The notes beneath the pieces are model-generated. The model ran no database searches and was not told the DNA's origin. It was given only the letters and a program-made list of their open reading frames with translations. 64,000 nucleotides of DNA, from positions 62,001-126,000 of the forward strand of contig NZ_NSLC01000011.1 of the NCBI RefSeq assembly GCF_020144925.1. Direction: 5' to 3'. The translations under genes and the position numbers were made by a program. Shown in pieces: positions 8,142-15,475 of this stretch. Positions within the stretch are counted from its first letter, which is position 1. Each line of letters begins with the position of its first letter. This stretch comes from Afifella sp. IM 167. GTDB taxonomy: Bacteria; Pseudomonadota; Alphaproteobacteria; Rhizobiales; Afifellaceae.

Positions 8142-9172
8142 AAGACGCCACCCCGGGCACAGCGACGGCAGGAACGATGTCAGCAAGCCGCAACAAATCC
8201 TTTTCCGCATCCATCGTCAGCTTCGCGGCGAATTACGGTCTGGCCGTCATCTTCGTGCTGGTGCTGGTGATCTTCTCGATCCTGCGCCCGACGACCTTCA
8301 TGAGCGCCGGCAATATCGGCAACCTTCTGACCAGCCAGTCGGTCTCCGCGCTCCTGGCGCTCGCGGTGATGATGCCGCTGACCACGGGACGCTTCGACCT
8401 TTCGATCGGCTACCATGTCGGCCTCGCCCAGGTGCTGATCGTCGGCCTGCAGGTCAATTCCAACATTCCCTGGCCGGTCGCAGCGGCGATCGTGCTGGTC
8501 GTCGGGCTGGCGGTCGGCCTTCTCAATGGCATCCTGGTGACGCGCCTGAAGATCGATTCCTTCATCGCCACGATGGGCGTCGGCTCGCTGCTTTACGGCA
8601 TCTCCAACTGGTACACCGACGGCCAGCAGATCCCCGGCTTCAACCTGCCGGATTCCTATACGGCGGTCTCCTCCAGCCTCGGCCCGGTACCGATCCCCGC
8701 GCTCGTCGTCGTCGCCGTCGCCTTCGTGCTGTGGCTCGTCCTGGAGCGCATGCCGGCCGGCCGGGGCCTCTACGTGATCGGCTCCAATCCGCGCGCCGCC
8801 GAGCTCACCGGCCTCAACGTGCCGCGCTATGTGACGAGCACGTTTGCGACCGCGGGCGTGCTGTGCGCCATCGGCGGCATCCTCCTCGGCAGCATCCTGC
8901 GCTCGGCAACGCCCTCCGTCGGCCCGGAATACCTGCTGCCGGCCTTTGCCGGCGCCCTTCTCGGCGCCACCTCCATCCGCCCGGGGCGGGTCAATGTCGG
9001 CGGCACGCTGCTGGCGATCCTCATCCTCGCCTTCTCCTTCTCCGGCGTGCAGCAGCTCGGCGCGGCCTTCTACGTCGAATACCTCTTCAACGGCGGCATC
9101 CTCGTCATCGCGGTGGCGCTCTCCGTCTACGCCGCAGCGCGGCGCCGGGCCGCCGCCGTGCAGTCCTCATGA
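8138..9172 (+). CDS. Sugar ABC transporter permease (RbsC type)
   Basis: This is a 344-residue inner-membrane permease with about eight to ten hydrophobic segments. It carries the ribose/xylose permease family (BPD_transp_2) hallmarks LTTGRFDLSIGYHVGLAQVL near residue 85 and GSNPRAAELTGLNVPRY near 220. ATG 8138 overlaps the preceding stop (ATGA), so expression is coupled to the ATPase. Only one permease gene is present, so a homodimer is expected, as for RbsC. It is followed by a long stem-loop (9193-9231) before the catabolic genes. Confidence 0.92.
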   Translation: MKDATPGTATAGTMSASRNKSFSASIVSFAANYGLAVIFVLVLVIFSILRPTTFMSAGNIGNLLTSQSVSALLALAVMMPLTTGRFDLSIGYHVGLAQVLIVGLQVNSNIPWPVAAAIVLVVGLAVGLLNGILVTRLKIDSFIATMGVGSLLYGISNWYTDGQQIPGFNLPDSYTAVSSSLGPVPIPALVVVAVAFVLWLVLERMPAGRGLYVIGSNPRAAELTGLNVPRYVTSTFATAGVLCAIGGILLGSILRSATPSVGPEYLLPAFAGALLGATSIRPGRVNVGGTLLAILILAFSFSGVQQLGAAFYVEYLFNGGILVIAVALSVYAAARRRAAAVQSS

Positions 9173-9192
9173 GCGCGCCCGCCGGCCGCCCC

Positions 9193-9231
9193 GCCGCCAT
9201 GGGATGCGCCTGCCGGCATCCCATTGGCGGC
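9193..9231 (+). other. Intercistronic 15-bp stem-loop between transporter and catabolic genes
   Basis: The arms GCCGCCATGGGATGC and GCATCCCATTGGCGGC pair over 15 bp with a single bulged T and an 8-base loop. It lies 20 bases after the permease stop and 27 bases before the dehydrogenase start, with no T-run. It probably separates expression levels of transport and catabolic segments or protects the upstream mRNA. Confidence 0.55.
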
Positions 9232-9258
9232 GCCAACCAGAATATTGGAGCTTGATTG

Positions 9259-10206
9259 ATGTCTCGTATTGCAGTGGTCGGTTGCGGTGTCGTCGGATCC
9301 TCCTGGGCCCTCGTTTTCGCCCGCGCCGGTCTCGATGTCGTCGTGCATGATCCTTCGCCGCAGGCCGCCGCGGCCGTGCCCGAATTCGTCCGCGCCTCCG
9401 CCGCCAGTCTCGCCGCACAGGGTCTGGGGAGCGAAGAAGACGTCGCGGCCATGGTCGGCCGCATCACGGTGGCCGAGAGCCTGGCGGAAGCGCTGAAAGG
9501 CGCCGACTATATTCAGGAGAGCGCCCCCGAGCGCATCGAGATCAAGCGCGCGCTCTATACCGAGCTCGACGCGCTGGCGGCGCCCGAGGTGGTGATCGGC
9601 AGCTCGACCTCCGGCCTGCCGGCCTCCGATTTCACCGAGAACCTGGCGCATCGTGAGCGCTGTCTCGTTGTGCATCCGGTCAACCCGCCGCACATCATCC
9701 CGCTGGTGGAACTCGTGCCGGCGCCCTGGACGGCGCCCGAAGCGCTCGCCGCCGCCAAGCAGATGATGCAGAAGGTCGGCCAGTCGCCGATCGAGCTGTC
9801 GCGGGAGATCAACGGCTTCGTCGTCAACCGCCTGCAGAGCGCCCTCCTCGGCGAGGCCTTCCGTCTGGTGGAGGACGGGATCTGCTCGGTCGCCGACGTG
9901 GACAAGGCCATGTCCGACGGGCTCGGCCTGCGCTGGTTCTTCATGGGGCCGTTCGAGACGATCGACCTCAATGCGCAGAACGGCGTGGCGGAGTACTGCA
10001 AGAACCTCGGGCCCATGTACTTTGGGCTTGCGAAGGAGCAGGCCGATCCGCGTGAATGGGGGCCGGCGCTCGTCTCACAGGTCGAAGATCAGCTGCGTCA
10101 GGGGACCGCGGCCGAAAACCTGCCGGAGAGGCGGGCATGGCGCGATCGGTTCCTTGCCGGCGTTGTGGCGGCCAAACGCCAGGTGACACAGGAGCAGGGA
10201 GGGTGA
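9259..10206 (+). CDS. 3-hydroxyacyl-CoA dehydrogenase-family hydroxyacid dehydrogenase (gulonate/carnitine 3-dehydrogenase-like)
   Basis: This 315-residue soluble enzyme has an N-terminal Rossmann domain with GCGVVG at 8-13 and a C-terminal helical dimerisation domain (ISREINGFVVNRLQ-type segment near 185, conserved in the 3HCDH family). HPVNPPH (139-145) carries the catalytic His and matches the NAD-dependent L-gulonate 3-dehydrogenase, lambda-crystallin and carnitine dehydrogenase subgroup rather than fatty-acid FadB. ATG 9259 has GGAG eight bases upstream. Next to an SMP-30 lactonase, a DUF1537 kinase and a class II aldolase homolog, oxidation of the C3 hydroxyl of a sugar acid is the natural role. 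It would replace the LtnD- or epimerase-type dehydrogenases known in tetronate pathways. Substrate chain length is not visible. Confidence 0.85.
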   Translation: MSRIAVVGCGVVGSSWALVFARAGLDVVVHDPSPQAAAAVPEFVRASAASLAAQGLGSEEDVAAMVGRITVAESLAEALKGADYIQESAPERIEIKRALYTELDALAAPEVVIGSSTSGLPASDFTENLAHRERCLVVHPVNPPHIIPLVELVPAPWTAPEALAAAKQMMQKVGQSPIELSREINGFVVNRLQSALLGEAFRLVEDGICSVADVDKAMSDGLGLRWFFMGPFETIDLNAQNGVAEYCKNLGPMYFGLAKEQADPREWGPALVSQVEDQLRQGTAAENLPERRAWRDRFLAGVVAAKRQVTQEQGG

Positions 10207-10240
10207 CACCCGCCGCTGCTCCGATCTCAGGAGCGGATCG

Positions 10241-10984
10241 ATGAAGACTGGGACCCAGTTCGTTCTGAAGCGCGACCGGCTATCGGACCAGATCGCCGAG
10301 AACCTGGAGGAGATGATCTTCTCCGGCGAACTGAGCGTCGGCGATGCGCTGCCTTCCGAGCGCGACCTGATGCAGCGCTACGGCGTCGGCCGGCCGGCGG
10401 TGCGCGAAGCGCTGCTGTGGCTCAACAAGAAGGGGCTCGTCGCCGTTTCCAACGGCGAGCGCACGCGCGTGACGGAGCCCAACCCGACCGATCTCCTGGA
10501 GCAGCTGTCGGGCGCCGCCCGGATGATGGCCTCGCGCCCGGAGGGCATGCAGCTCTTTCAGCAGACGCGCCTCTTCGCGGAAGTGGCGCTCGCCCGCGAA
10601 GCGGCGATGAACGCCTCGCCGCAGGATCTTGAGACGCTCGGCGAGTGCATGGCGCGCAACCGGGCGGCGCGAAACGACATCGCCGACTTCGCCCGCACCG
10701 ACGACGAGTTCCATTTCGCCATCGCCAGTATCTCGCGCAATCCGCTGATCACCGCGCTCTACAACAGCGTGCTCGGGCTCCTGCAGGATCAGCGCCACAC
10801 CTCGTTGCAGAACCTCGAAGCCCTCGATGCGGCGATCGAATGCCATCAGCGCATCTTCGACGCGATCGCCGCCGGCAAGCCGGACGAGGCGGAGGTGGCG
10901 ATGCGCAAGCACCTGAAGGACGTCGAGAACTTCTACTGGAAGGTGCGCGCCGAGAAGAAGAAGGAAGGGAGACAAAGCCCATGA
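10241..10984 (+). CDS. GntR-family (FadR/FCD subfamily) transcriptional regulator
   Basis: This is a 247-residue regulator. The winged helix is at about 10-75 (LPSERDLMQRYGVGRPAVREAL is the recognition region). An FCD ligand-binding domain follows, with metal-binding type residues in DDEFHFAIA, in the H of ECHQRIFDAI and in MRKHLKDVE. It is encoded inside the acid-sugar operon, 34 bases after the dehydrogenase, and its stop overlaps the lactonase start by four bases, so it is autoregulated with the operon. It probably represses the promoter at 5240, where an inverted repeat covers the -35 region. The effector is presumably the imported acid or a pathway intermediate. Confidence 0.9.
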   Translation: MKTGTQFVLKRDRLSDQIAENLEEMIFSGELSVGDALPSERDLMQRYGVGRPAVREALLWLNKKGLVAVSNGERTRVTEPNPTDLLEQLSGAARMMASRPEGMQLFQQTRLFAEVALAREAAMNASPQDLETLGECMARNRAARNDIADFARTDDEFHFAIASISRNPLITALYNSVLGLLQDQRHTSLQNLEALDAAIECHQRIFDAIAAGKPDEAEVAMRKHLKDVENFYWKVRAEKKKEGRQSP

Positions 10985-11886
10985 GCTATTTCGAAAGCCT
11001 CGACCCACGCTTCGCCGAGATGATCATTCCGGTCTGCCGGCTCGAGAAGCTTTACGAGGGACTGCGCTGGGGCGAAGGGCCGACCTATTTCGCCGACCAG
11101 CGCCATCTCATCTTCAGCGACATCCCCAACAACCGGATGATGAAGTGGGACGAGGCGAGCGGCGAGGTCTCCCTGTTCCGTTTTCCCTCTCATTTTTCCA
11201 ACGGCAACACCCGCGACAGGCAGGGCCGGCTGGTCTCCTGCGAGCATGCGGGACGGCGCGTCAGCCGCACCGAGCTCGACGGCACGGTAACGACCCTCGT
11301 CGATTCCTATGAGGGAAGGCGCCTCAATTCGCCCAACGACGTGGTGGTCAAGTCGGACGACACGGTGTGGTTCACCGACCCGCCCTACGGCATCCTCAGC
11401 AACTACGAGGGCTACAAGGCCGACAGCGAGATCGGCGCCTGCCACGTCTATCGCTTCGATCCGAAGGACGGCAGCCTGAAGGCCGTCGCGACGGACTTCG
11501 TCAAGCCGAACGGCCTCGTCTTCTCCGCCGACGAGAAAAAGCTCTTCGTCGCCGACAGCGGCCGCTCGCACGACCCGAACGGGCCGCACCATGTGCGTGT
11601 CTTCGACGTCGACGGCGACGGCCTTTCCGGCGGCGGTGTCTTCTGCGAGGTCGATCCGGGCGTGCCCGACGGCCTGCGCCTCGACGAGAGCGGCAATCTC
11701 TGGGTGGCGGCGGCCGACGGCGTGCATTGCTTCGCCCCCGACGGCACCCTGATCGGCAAGATCCTCATCCCCGAATGCGTCGCCAACCTCTGCTTCGGCA
11801 GCCCGCATCGCGATCGCCTCTTCATCGCGGCGGAGACCTCGCTCTGGGCGGTCTATCTCAATACGCGCGGGATCCAGGTTCCGTGA
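10981..11886 (+). CDS. SMP-30/gluconolactonase-family lactonase
   Basis: At 301 residues it has the six-bladed propeller pattern of the SMP-30/LRE family. Motifs are GLRWGEGPTYF near the N-terminus (the Glu is a metal ligand), RLNSPNDVVVKSDDTVWFTD near residue 115 (the Asn binds metal), KPNGLVFSADEKKLFVAD near 175 and VPDGLRLDESGNLWVA near 225 (metal Asp). It would hydrolyse an aldonolactone to the open acid that the neighbouring dehydrogenase can oxidise. There is no signal peptide, so it is cytoplasmic. ATG 10981 overlaps the gntR stop (ATGA). A second, divergent lactonase of this family is encoded at 41844. Confidence 0.9.
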   Translation: MSYFESLDPRFAEMIIPVCRLEKLYEGLRWGEGPTYFADQRHLIFSDIPNNRMMKWDEASGEVSLFRFPSHFSNGNTRDRQGRLVSCEHAGRRVSRTELDGTVTTLVDSYEGRRLNSPNDVVVKSDDTVWFTDPPYGILSNYEGYKADSEIGACHVYRFDPKDGSLKAVATDFVKPNGLVFSADEKKLFVADSGRSHDPNGPHHVRVFDVDGDGLSGGGVFCEVDPGVPDGLRLDESGNLWVAAADGVHCFAPDGTLIGKILIPECVANLCFGSPHRDRLFIAAETSLWAVYLNTRGIQVP

Positions 11887-11901
11887 GGCGGGCAGATTGA
11901 C

Positions 11902-13170
11902 ATGATCCTTGGATGCATCGCCGATGACCTGACGGGCGCGACGGACCTCTCCCTCATGCTCTCCAAGGAGGGACTGCGGACGGTTCAGTCGACCGGCTTG
12001 CCGCCACGGGATCTCGACCTTTCCGACGTCGATGCGCTCGTCATCGCGCTGAAATCCCGCTCCATTGCGGCCGAGCAGGCGGTGAAAGTCTCGCTTGAGG
12101 CGGCCGAGACGCTGACGGCGCTCGGGGCCCGGCAGCTCCTCTTCAAGTACTGCTCGACCTTCGATTCCACCGACGAGGGCAATATCGGTCCGGTCGCGGA
12201 CGCCCTGCTCGACTTCGTCGGCGGGACGCAGACGGTCTTCTGCCCCGCCTTCCCTCGCGCCGGGCGAACGGTCTATTGCGCCAACCTCTTCGTCAACGGC
12301 GTGCCGCTGGCGGAAAGCCCGATGAAGGACCATCCCCTCAATCCGATGCGCGATTCCGATCTGCGCCGCGTGCTGCAACGCCAGACGCACAGGGGCGTCG
12401 GCCATGTCGGCTTCGAAAGCGTCGAGGCGGGAAGCGCGGCGATCCGCGCGGCGCTTGCCGAAGCCCGCAAGAAGGACCTGCCGTTCATTGTGCTCGACAC
12501 GCTGACGGACCGTCACCTGCGGGAAATCGGCGCCGCGGTCTTCGACCACAAGCTCATCACCGGCGGCTCGGGCATCGGCATGGGACTGCCCGAGGCCTAT
12601 CGGGCGGCCGGATGGCTGCCGGACCTCACCCCCGCACCCGTTTCCATGGAAGCGCCGGCCGGCCGGCGTGCGATCCTCGCCGGTTCCTGCTCGACGGCGA
12701 CCCGCGGCCAGGTACGGGCGGCGCAGGCCGCCGGCATCCCCGCCTTGCAGATCACACCCGAGATCGCCAAGCGCGGCGAAGAAGGCGTCGCCGAGGCCCT
12801 CGCCTGGGCCAAGGCGCAGCCGCAGGACAAGCCGGTCCTCCTTTATTCGAGCGCCGATCCGGACGTCGTCGAGGCGTTGCAGCGCCAGCTCGGCCGGCAG
12901 AAGGCCGGCACGCTCTTCGAGGACGTCTTCGCGGCCCTTGCGCGCGGTCTCGCCGACGGCGGCTTCACCCGGATGATCGTCGCGGGCGGCGAAACCGCGG
13001 GGGCCGTCGTGACGGCGCTCGACGCCGGATTGCTCGCCATCGGGCCGGAGATCGATCCCGGCGTTCCCTGGACCCGCAATCTGCGCGGCGTCGATATCGC
13101 CCTTGCCCTGAAATCGGGAAACTTCGGGGCGGAAGACTTCTTCACCAAGGCCTGGGAGCAGCTGATATGA
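11902..13170 (+). CDS. otnK: Four-carbon acid-sugar kinase family protein (DUF1537), OtnK-like
   Basis: It is 422 residues, the full length of the family. The N-terminal domain has ADDLTGATDLS (8-18) and the KYCSTFDSTDEGNIGP block near 90-105, both family hallmarks of the acid-sugar-binding half. The C-terminal nucleotide-binding half has VAGGETAGAVVTAL and KSGNFGAEDFF. Characterised members phosphorylate 3-keto-tetronate at C4 or threonate/erythronate. The four-base overlap with the class II aldolase homolog downstream is the OtnK-OtnC arrangement, in which the product is decarboxylated to dihydroxyacetone phosphate. Exact substrate is an inference. Pentonate- or hexonate-derived keto acids remain possible. 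Confidence 0.88.
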   Translation: MILGCIADDLTGATDLSLMLSKEGLRTVQSTGLPPRDLDLSDVDALVIALKSRSIAAEQAVKVSLEAAETLTALGARQLLFKYCSTFDSTDEGNIGPVADALLDFVGGTQTVFCPAFPRAGRTVYCANLFVNGVPLAESPMKDHPLNPMRDSDLRRVLQRQTHRGVGHVGFESVEAGSAAIRAALAEARKKDLPFIVLDTLTDRHLREIGAAVFDHKLITGGSGIGMGLPEAYRAAGWLPDLTPAPVSMEAPAGRRAILAGSCSTATRGQVRAAQAAGIPALQITPEIAKRGEEGVAEALAWAKAQPQDKPVLLYSSADPDVVEALQRQLGRQKAGTLFEDVFAALARGLADGGFTRMIVAGGETAGAVVTALDAGLLAIGPEIDPGVPWTRNLRGVDIALALKSGNFGAEDFFTKAWEQLI

Positions 13171-13805
13171 GCGAGGCGGCCCTTCGCGAGCGCATTTGCC
13201 TGGCCGGCGCCTCGCTGTTCAAGCGCGGCCTCACCTTCGGCTCCACGGGAAATATCTCGGTGATGCTGGACGATGGCGGCTGGCTGCTCACGCCGACCAA
13301 TTCCTCCCTCGGCGAGCTCGATCCGGCGCGCCTTTCGCGCCTCGACAAGGACGGCAGGCACATTTCGGGCGACAAGCCCACCAAGGAGGCCTTCCTGCAC
13401 CGGGTGATGTACGCGGAGCGCGGCGAGGCCCGCGCCGTCGTCCACCTGCACTCCACCCATGCGGCCGCCGTTTCCTGCATGGACGGGCTCAACCCGCATG
13501 CATGCCTGCCGCCGCTGACGGCCTATTACGTCATGCGGGTCGGGCGCCTGCCGCTGGTCGGCTACTTTCCTCCGGGCGACGAGGAGCTGGCCAAGGCTGT
13601 CGGCAAGCTCGCCGGACGGCACCATGCGGTGCTTCTGGCCAATCATGGGCCGGTCGTCGCCGGAACCAGCCTCGACAATGCCGTCTATGCCTCCGAGGAG
13701 CTGGAGGAGACGGCGCGCATCTTCCTGCTTCTGCGCTCGGAGCGGACCTCGCCTTTGAGTGAGGCGGCGGTCGACGAGCTGCGTGCGAGATTCGGCAGCG
13801 GCTAG
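13167..13805 (+). CDS. otnC: Class II aldolase/adducin-family enzyme, 3-oxo-tetronate 4-phosphate decarboxylase-like
   Basis: This 212-residue protein is of the fuculose-aldolase fold. It has the phosphate-binding SxGN motif (GSTGNIS, 25-31), catalytic E74 in TKEAFLH and zinc ligands H93 and H95 (VVHLHSTHAA) plus H160 (LLANHGP). L-fuculose- and rhamnulose-phosphate aldolases share these features, but the overlapping DUF1537 kinase points to the OtnC decarboxylase branch. It would give a triose phosphate and CO2. It is the last gene of the operon that begins at 5310. The convergent amn gene ends 67 bases away, and only a short weak hairpin lies between them. Confidence 0.85.
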   Translation: MSEAALRERICLAGASLFKRGLTFGSTGNISVMLDDGGWLLTPTNSSLGELDPARLSRLDKDGRHISGDKPTKEAFLHRVMYAERGEARAVVHLHSTHAAAVSCMDGLNPHACLPPLTAYYVMRVGRLPLVGYFPPGDEELAKAVGKLAGRHHAVLLANHGPVVAGTSLDNAVYASEELEETARIFLLLRSERTSPLSEAAVDELRARFGSG

Positions 13806-13872
13806 GCTGGATTAGGCGGCAAGCCGCATCCGTCCGCGTCAGCACACTCCCACGCCCAAAGCCACACAAGCC

Positions 13873-15333
13873 TCAGCGGAAGGGCGGCTCGTCGAAGGCA
13901 CGCAGCTTGCGCGAATGCAGGCGGTCGCCTTCCCGGCGCAGCAGCTCCACAGCGCGCAGCCCGATCTGCAGATGCTGCGAGATCACGCCCTCGTAGAAGC
14001 GGTTCGCCTGGCCCGGAAGCTTGATTTCGCCGTGCAGGGGCTTGTCGGAGACGCATAGCAGCGTGCCGTAGGGAACGCGGAAGCGATATCCCTGCGCGGC
14101 GATGGTGGCGCTTTCCATGTCGACGGCGACCGCCCGGCTCTGGTTGAGGCGCTGGGCCGAGGCGGTGTAGCGCAGCTCCCAGTTCCGGTCGTCGGTGGTG
14201 ACGACGGTGCCGGTCCGCAGCCGCTGCTTCACTTCCTCGCCATGCATGCCGCTGACCTGCTTGGTCGCGTCATAGAGCGCGCGCTGCACCTCGGCGATGT
14301 TCGGGATCGGGATATCGGGCGGCAGCACGCTGTCGAGCACGTTGTCATCGCGCAGATAGGCATGGGCGAGCACATAATCGCCGATCGCCTGGCTGCCGCG
14401 GACGCCGGCGCAATGGCCAATCATCAGCCAGGCATGCGGGCGCAGGACCGCAAGGTGATCGCAGATCGTCTTCGCGTTGGAGGGGCCGACACCGATATTG
14501 ACCAGCGTGACGCCGCGGCCTTTCGGCCCCATCAAATGGTAGGCCGGCATCTGATGCTTCTTCCAGGCGAGGCTGGAAATCGCCGTTTCCGGGTCGGGCG
14601 TCTCGGCGGTGACCATGCTGCCCCCGGCGCAGGACAGCGCCTGGTAGCCGCTCTGGGGGTCGCGCACCTGATCGCACGCCCAGTGGATGAACTCGTCGAC
14701 GTAGCGGCTGTAATTGGTGAAGAGGATGAAGGACTGGAGATGCTCCGGCGGCGTGCCGGTATAGTGCTTCAGTCGCGCCAGCGAGAAGTCGGTGCGCAAG
14801 GCATCGAAGTGGGACAGGGGAAGATCGTTGCCGGCGACGAACAGCCCGTCGGAGACCTCATCGCCGATGAGGGAGAGCTCCGTCGTCGGCAGGTACCGCG
14901 CCAGCGCCTGCATCGTCGTGCGATCCAGCTCCAGGTGCCCGTCTTCCAGCACATAGGAAAACGGCATCTCCTGGCGGGAGGGCGCGACACTCATCGCAAG
15001 ATCGCAGTCGGTGGCGAGAAGGCCGAGCTGTTCGGCGAGATAGGAACGGAAAAGCCGCGGTCGGGTGATGGTCGTCACGTAATCGCCCGGGCGGGTGAAG
15101 CGGCCATAGGCGCGCGCCTTGAAACTGCGCGGCTCGGTGCCGTCCCAGGTGATGCGCAATTCGGGATAGCAGAAAAGACCGGCCGCCCGCGCGGCCGGGT
15201 CCGGGAGCGTGCCGTCGCGGGCAAAGCGGTCGATCGCATCGCGCAGCGCCCGGTGGGCGTCGTCGTAGAGCGCCTCGATGCGGTCGAGTGCCTCCTCCAC
15301 GCTTCGAGACGCTTCTGTCTCTGCCGGCTGCAT
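13873..15333 (-). CDS. amn: AMP nucleosidase
   Basis: It is 486 residues, close to the 484 of the E. coli enzyme, and hydrolyses AMP to adenine and ribose 5-phosphate. The N-terminal Amn-specific domain covers about residues 1-170. The C-terminal nucleoside phosphorylase-like domain includes VTLVNIGVGPSNAKTICDHL, MIGHCAGVRGSQAIGDYVLA and the catalytic AVDMESATIAAQGYRF. ATG 15333 is preferred over an upstream in-frame start because AAGGGGG lies just before it and the family begins here. It stands alone between two convergent or tandem neighbours and has no obvious link to the adjacent catabolic clusters. It is a core alphaproteobacterial purine-salvage gene. Confidence 0.95.
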   Translation of the reverse strand: MQPAETEASRSVEEALDRIEALYDDAHRALRDAIDRFARDGTLPDPAARAAGLFCYPELRITWDGTEPRSFKARAYGRFTRPGDYVTTITRPRLFRSYLAEQLGLLATDCDLAMSVAPSRQEMPFSYVLEDGHLELDRTTMQALARYLPTTELSLIGDEVSDGLFVAGNDLPLSHFDALRTDFSLARLKHYTGTPPEHLQSFILFTNYSRYVDEFIHWACDQVRDPQSGYQALSCAGGSMVTAETPDPETAISSLAWKKHQMPAYHLMGPKGRGVTLVNIGVGPSNAKTICDHLAVLRPHAWLMIGHCAGVRGSQAIGDYVLAHAYLRDDNVLDSVLPPDIPIPNIAEVQRALYDATKQVSGMHGEEVKQRLRTGTVVTTDDRNWELRYTASAQRLNQSRAVAVDMESATIAAQGYRFRVPYGTLLCVSDKPLHGEIKLPGQANRFYEGVISQHLQIGLRAVELLRREGDRLHSRKLRAFDEPPFR

Positions 15334-15475
15334 GAAGCCCCCTTGCGTCCCCAGGCGCGTCTTCGCCCTGCCTTCTGGACGCGCAAGAAGAGCTACGCCA
15401 TTCGGGCAGGCCGGCCAACCCCACAACGGGTCCTATGCCGCCTGCGGATCGGCCGCCAGCCGGCCGGAAAGGCCC

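Noticed and set aside
13167-13805. L-fuculose-phosphate aldolase
   Set aside because: The metal and phosphate motifs fit, but there is no fucose isomerase or kinase nearby and the overlap with a DUF1537 kinase points to the OtnC branch.
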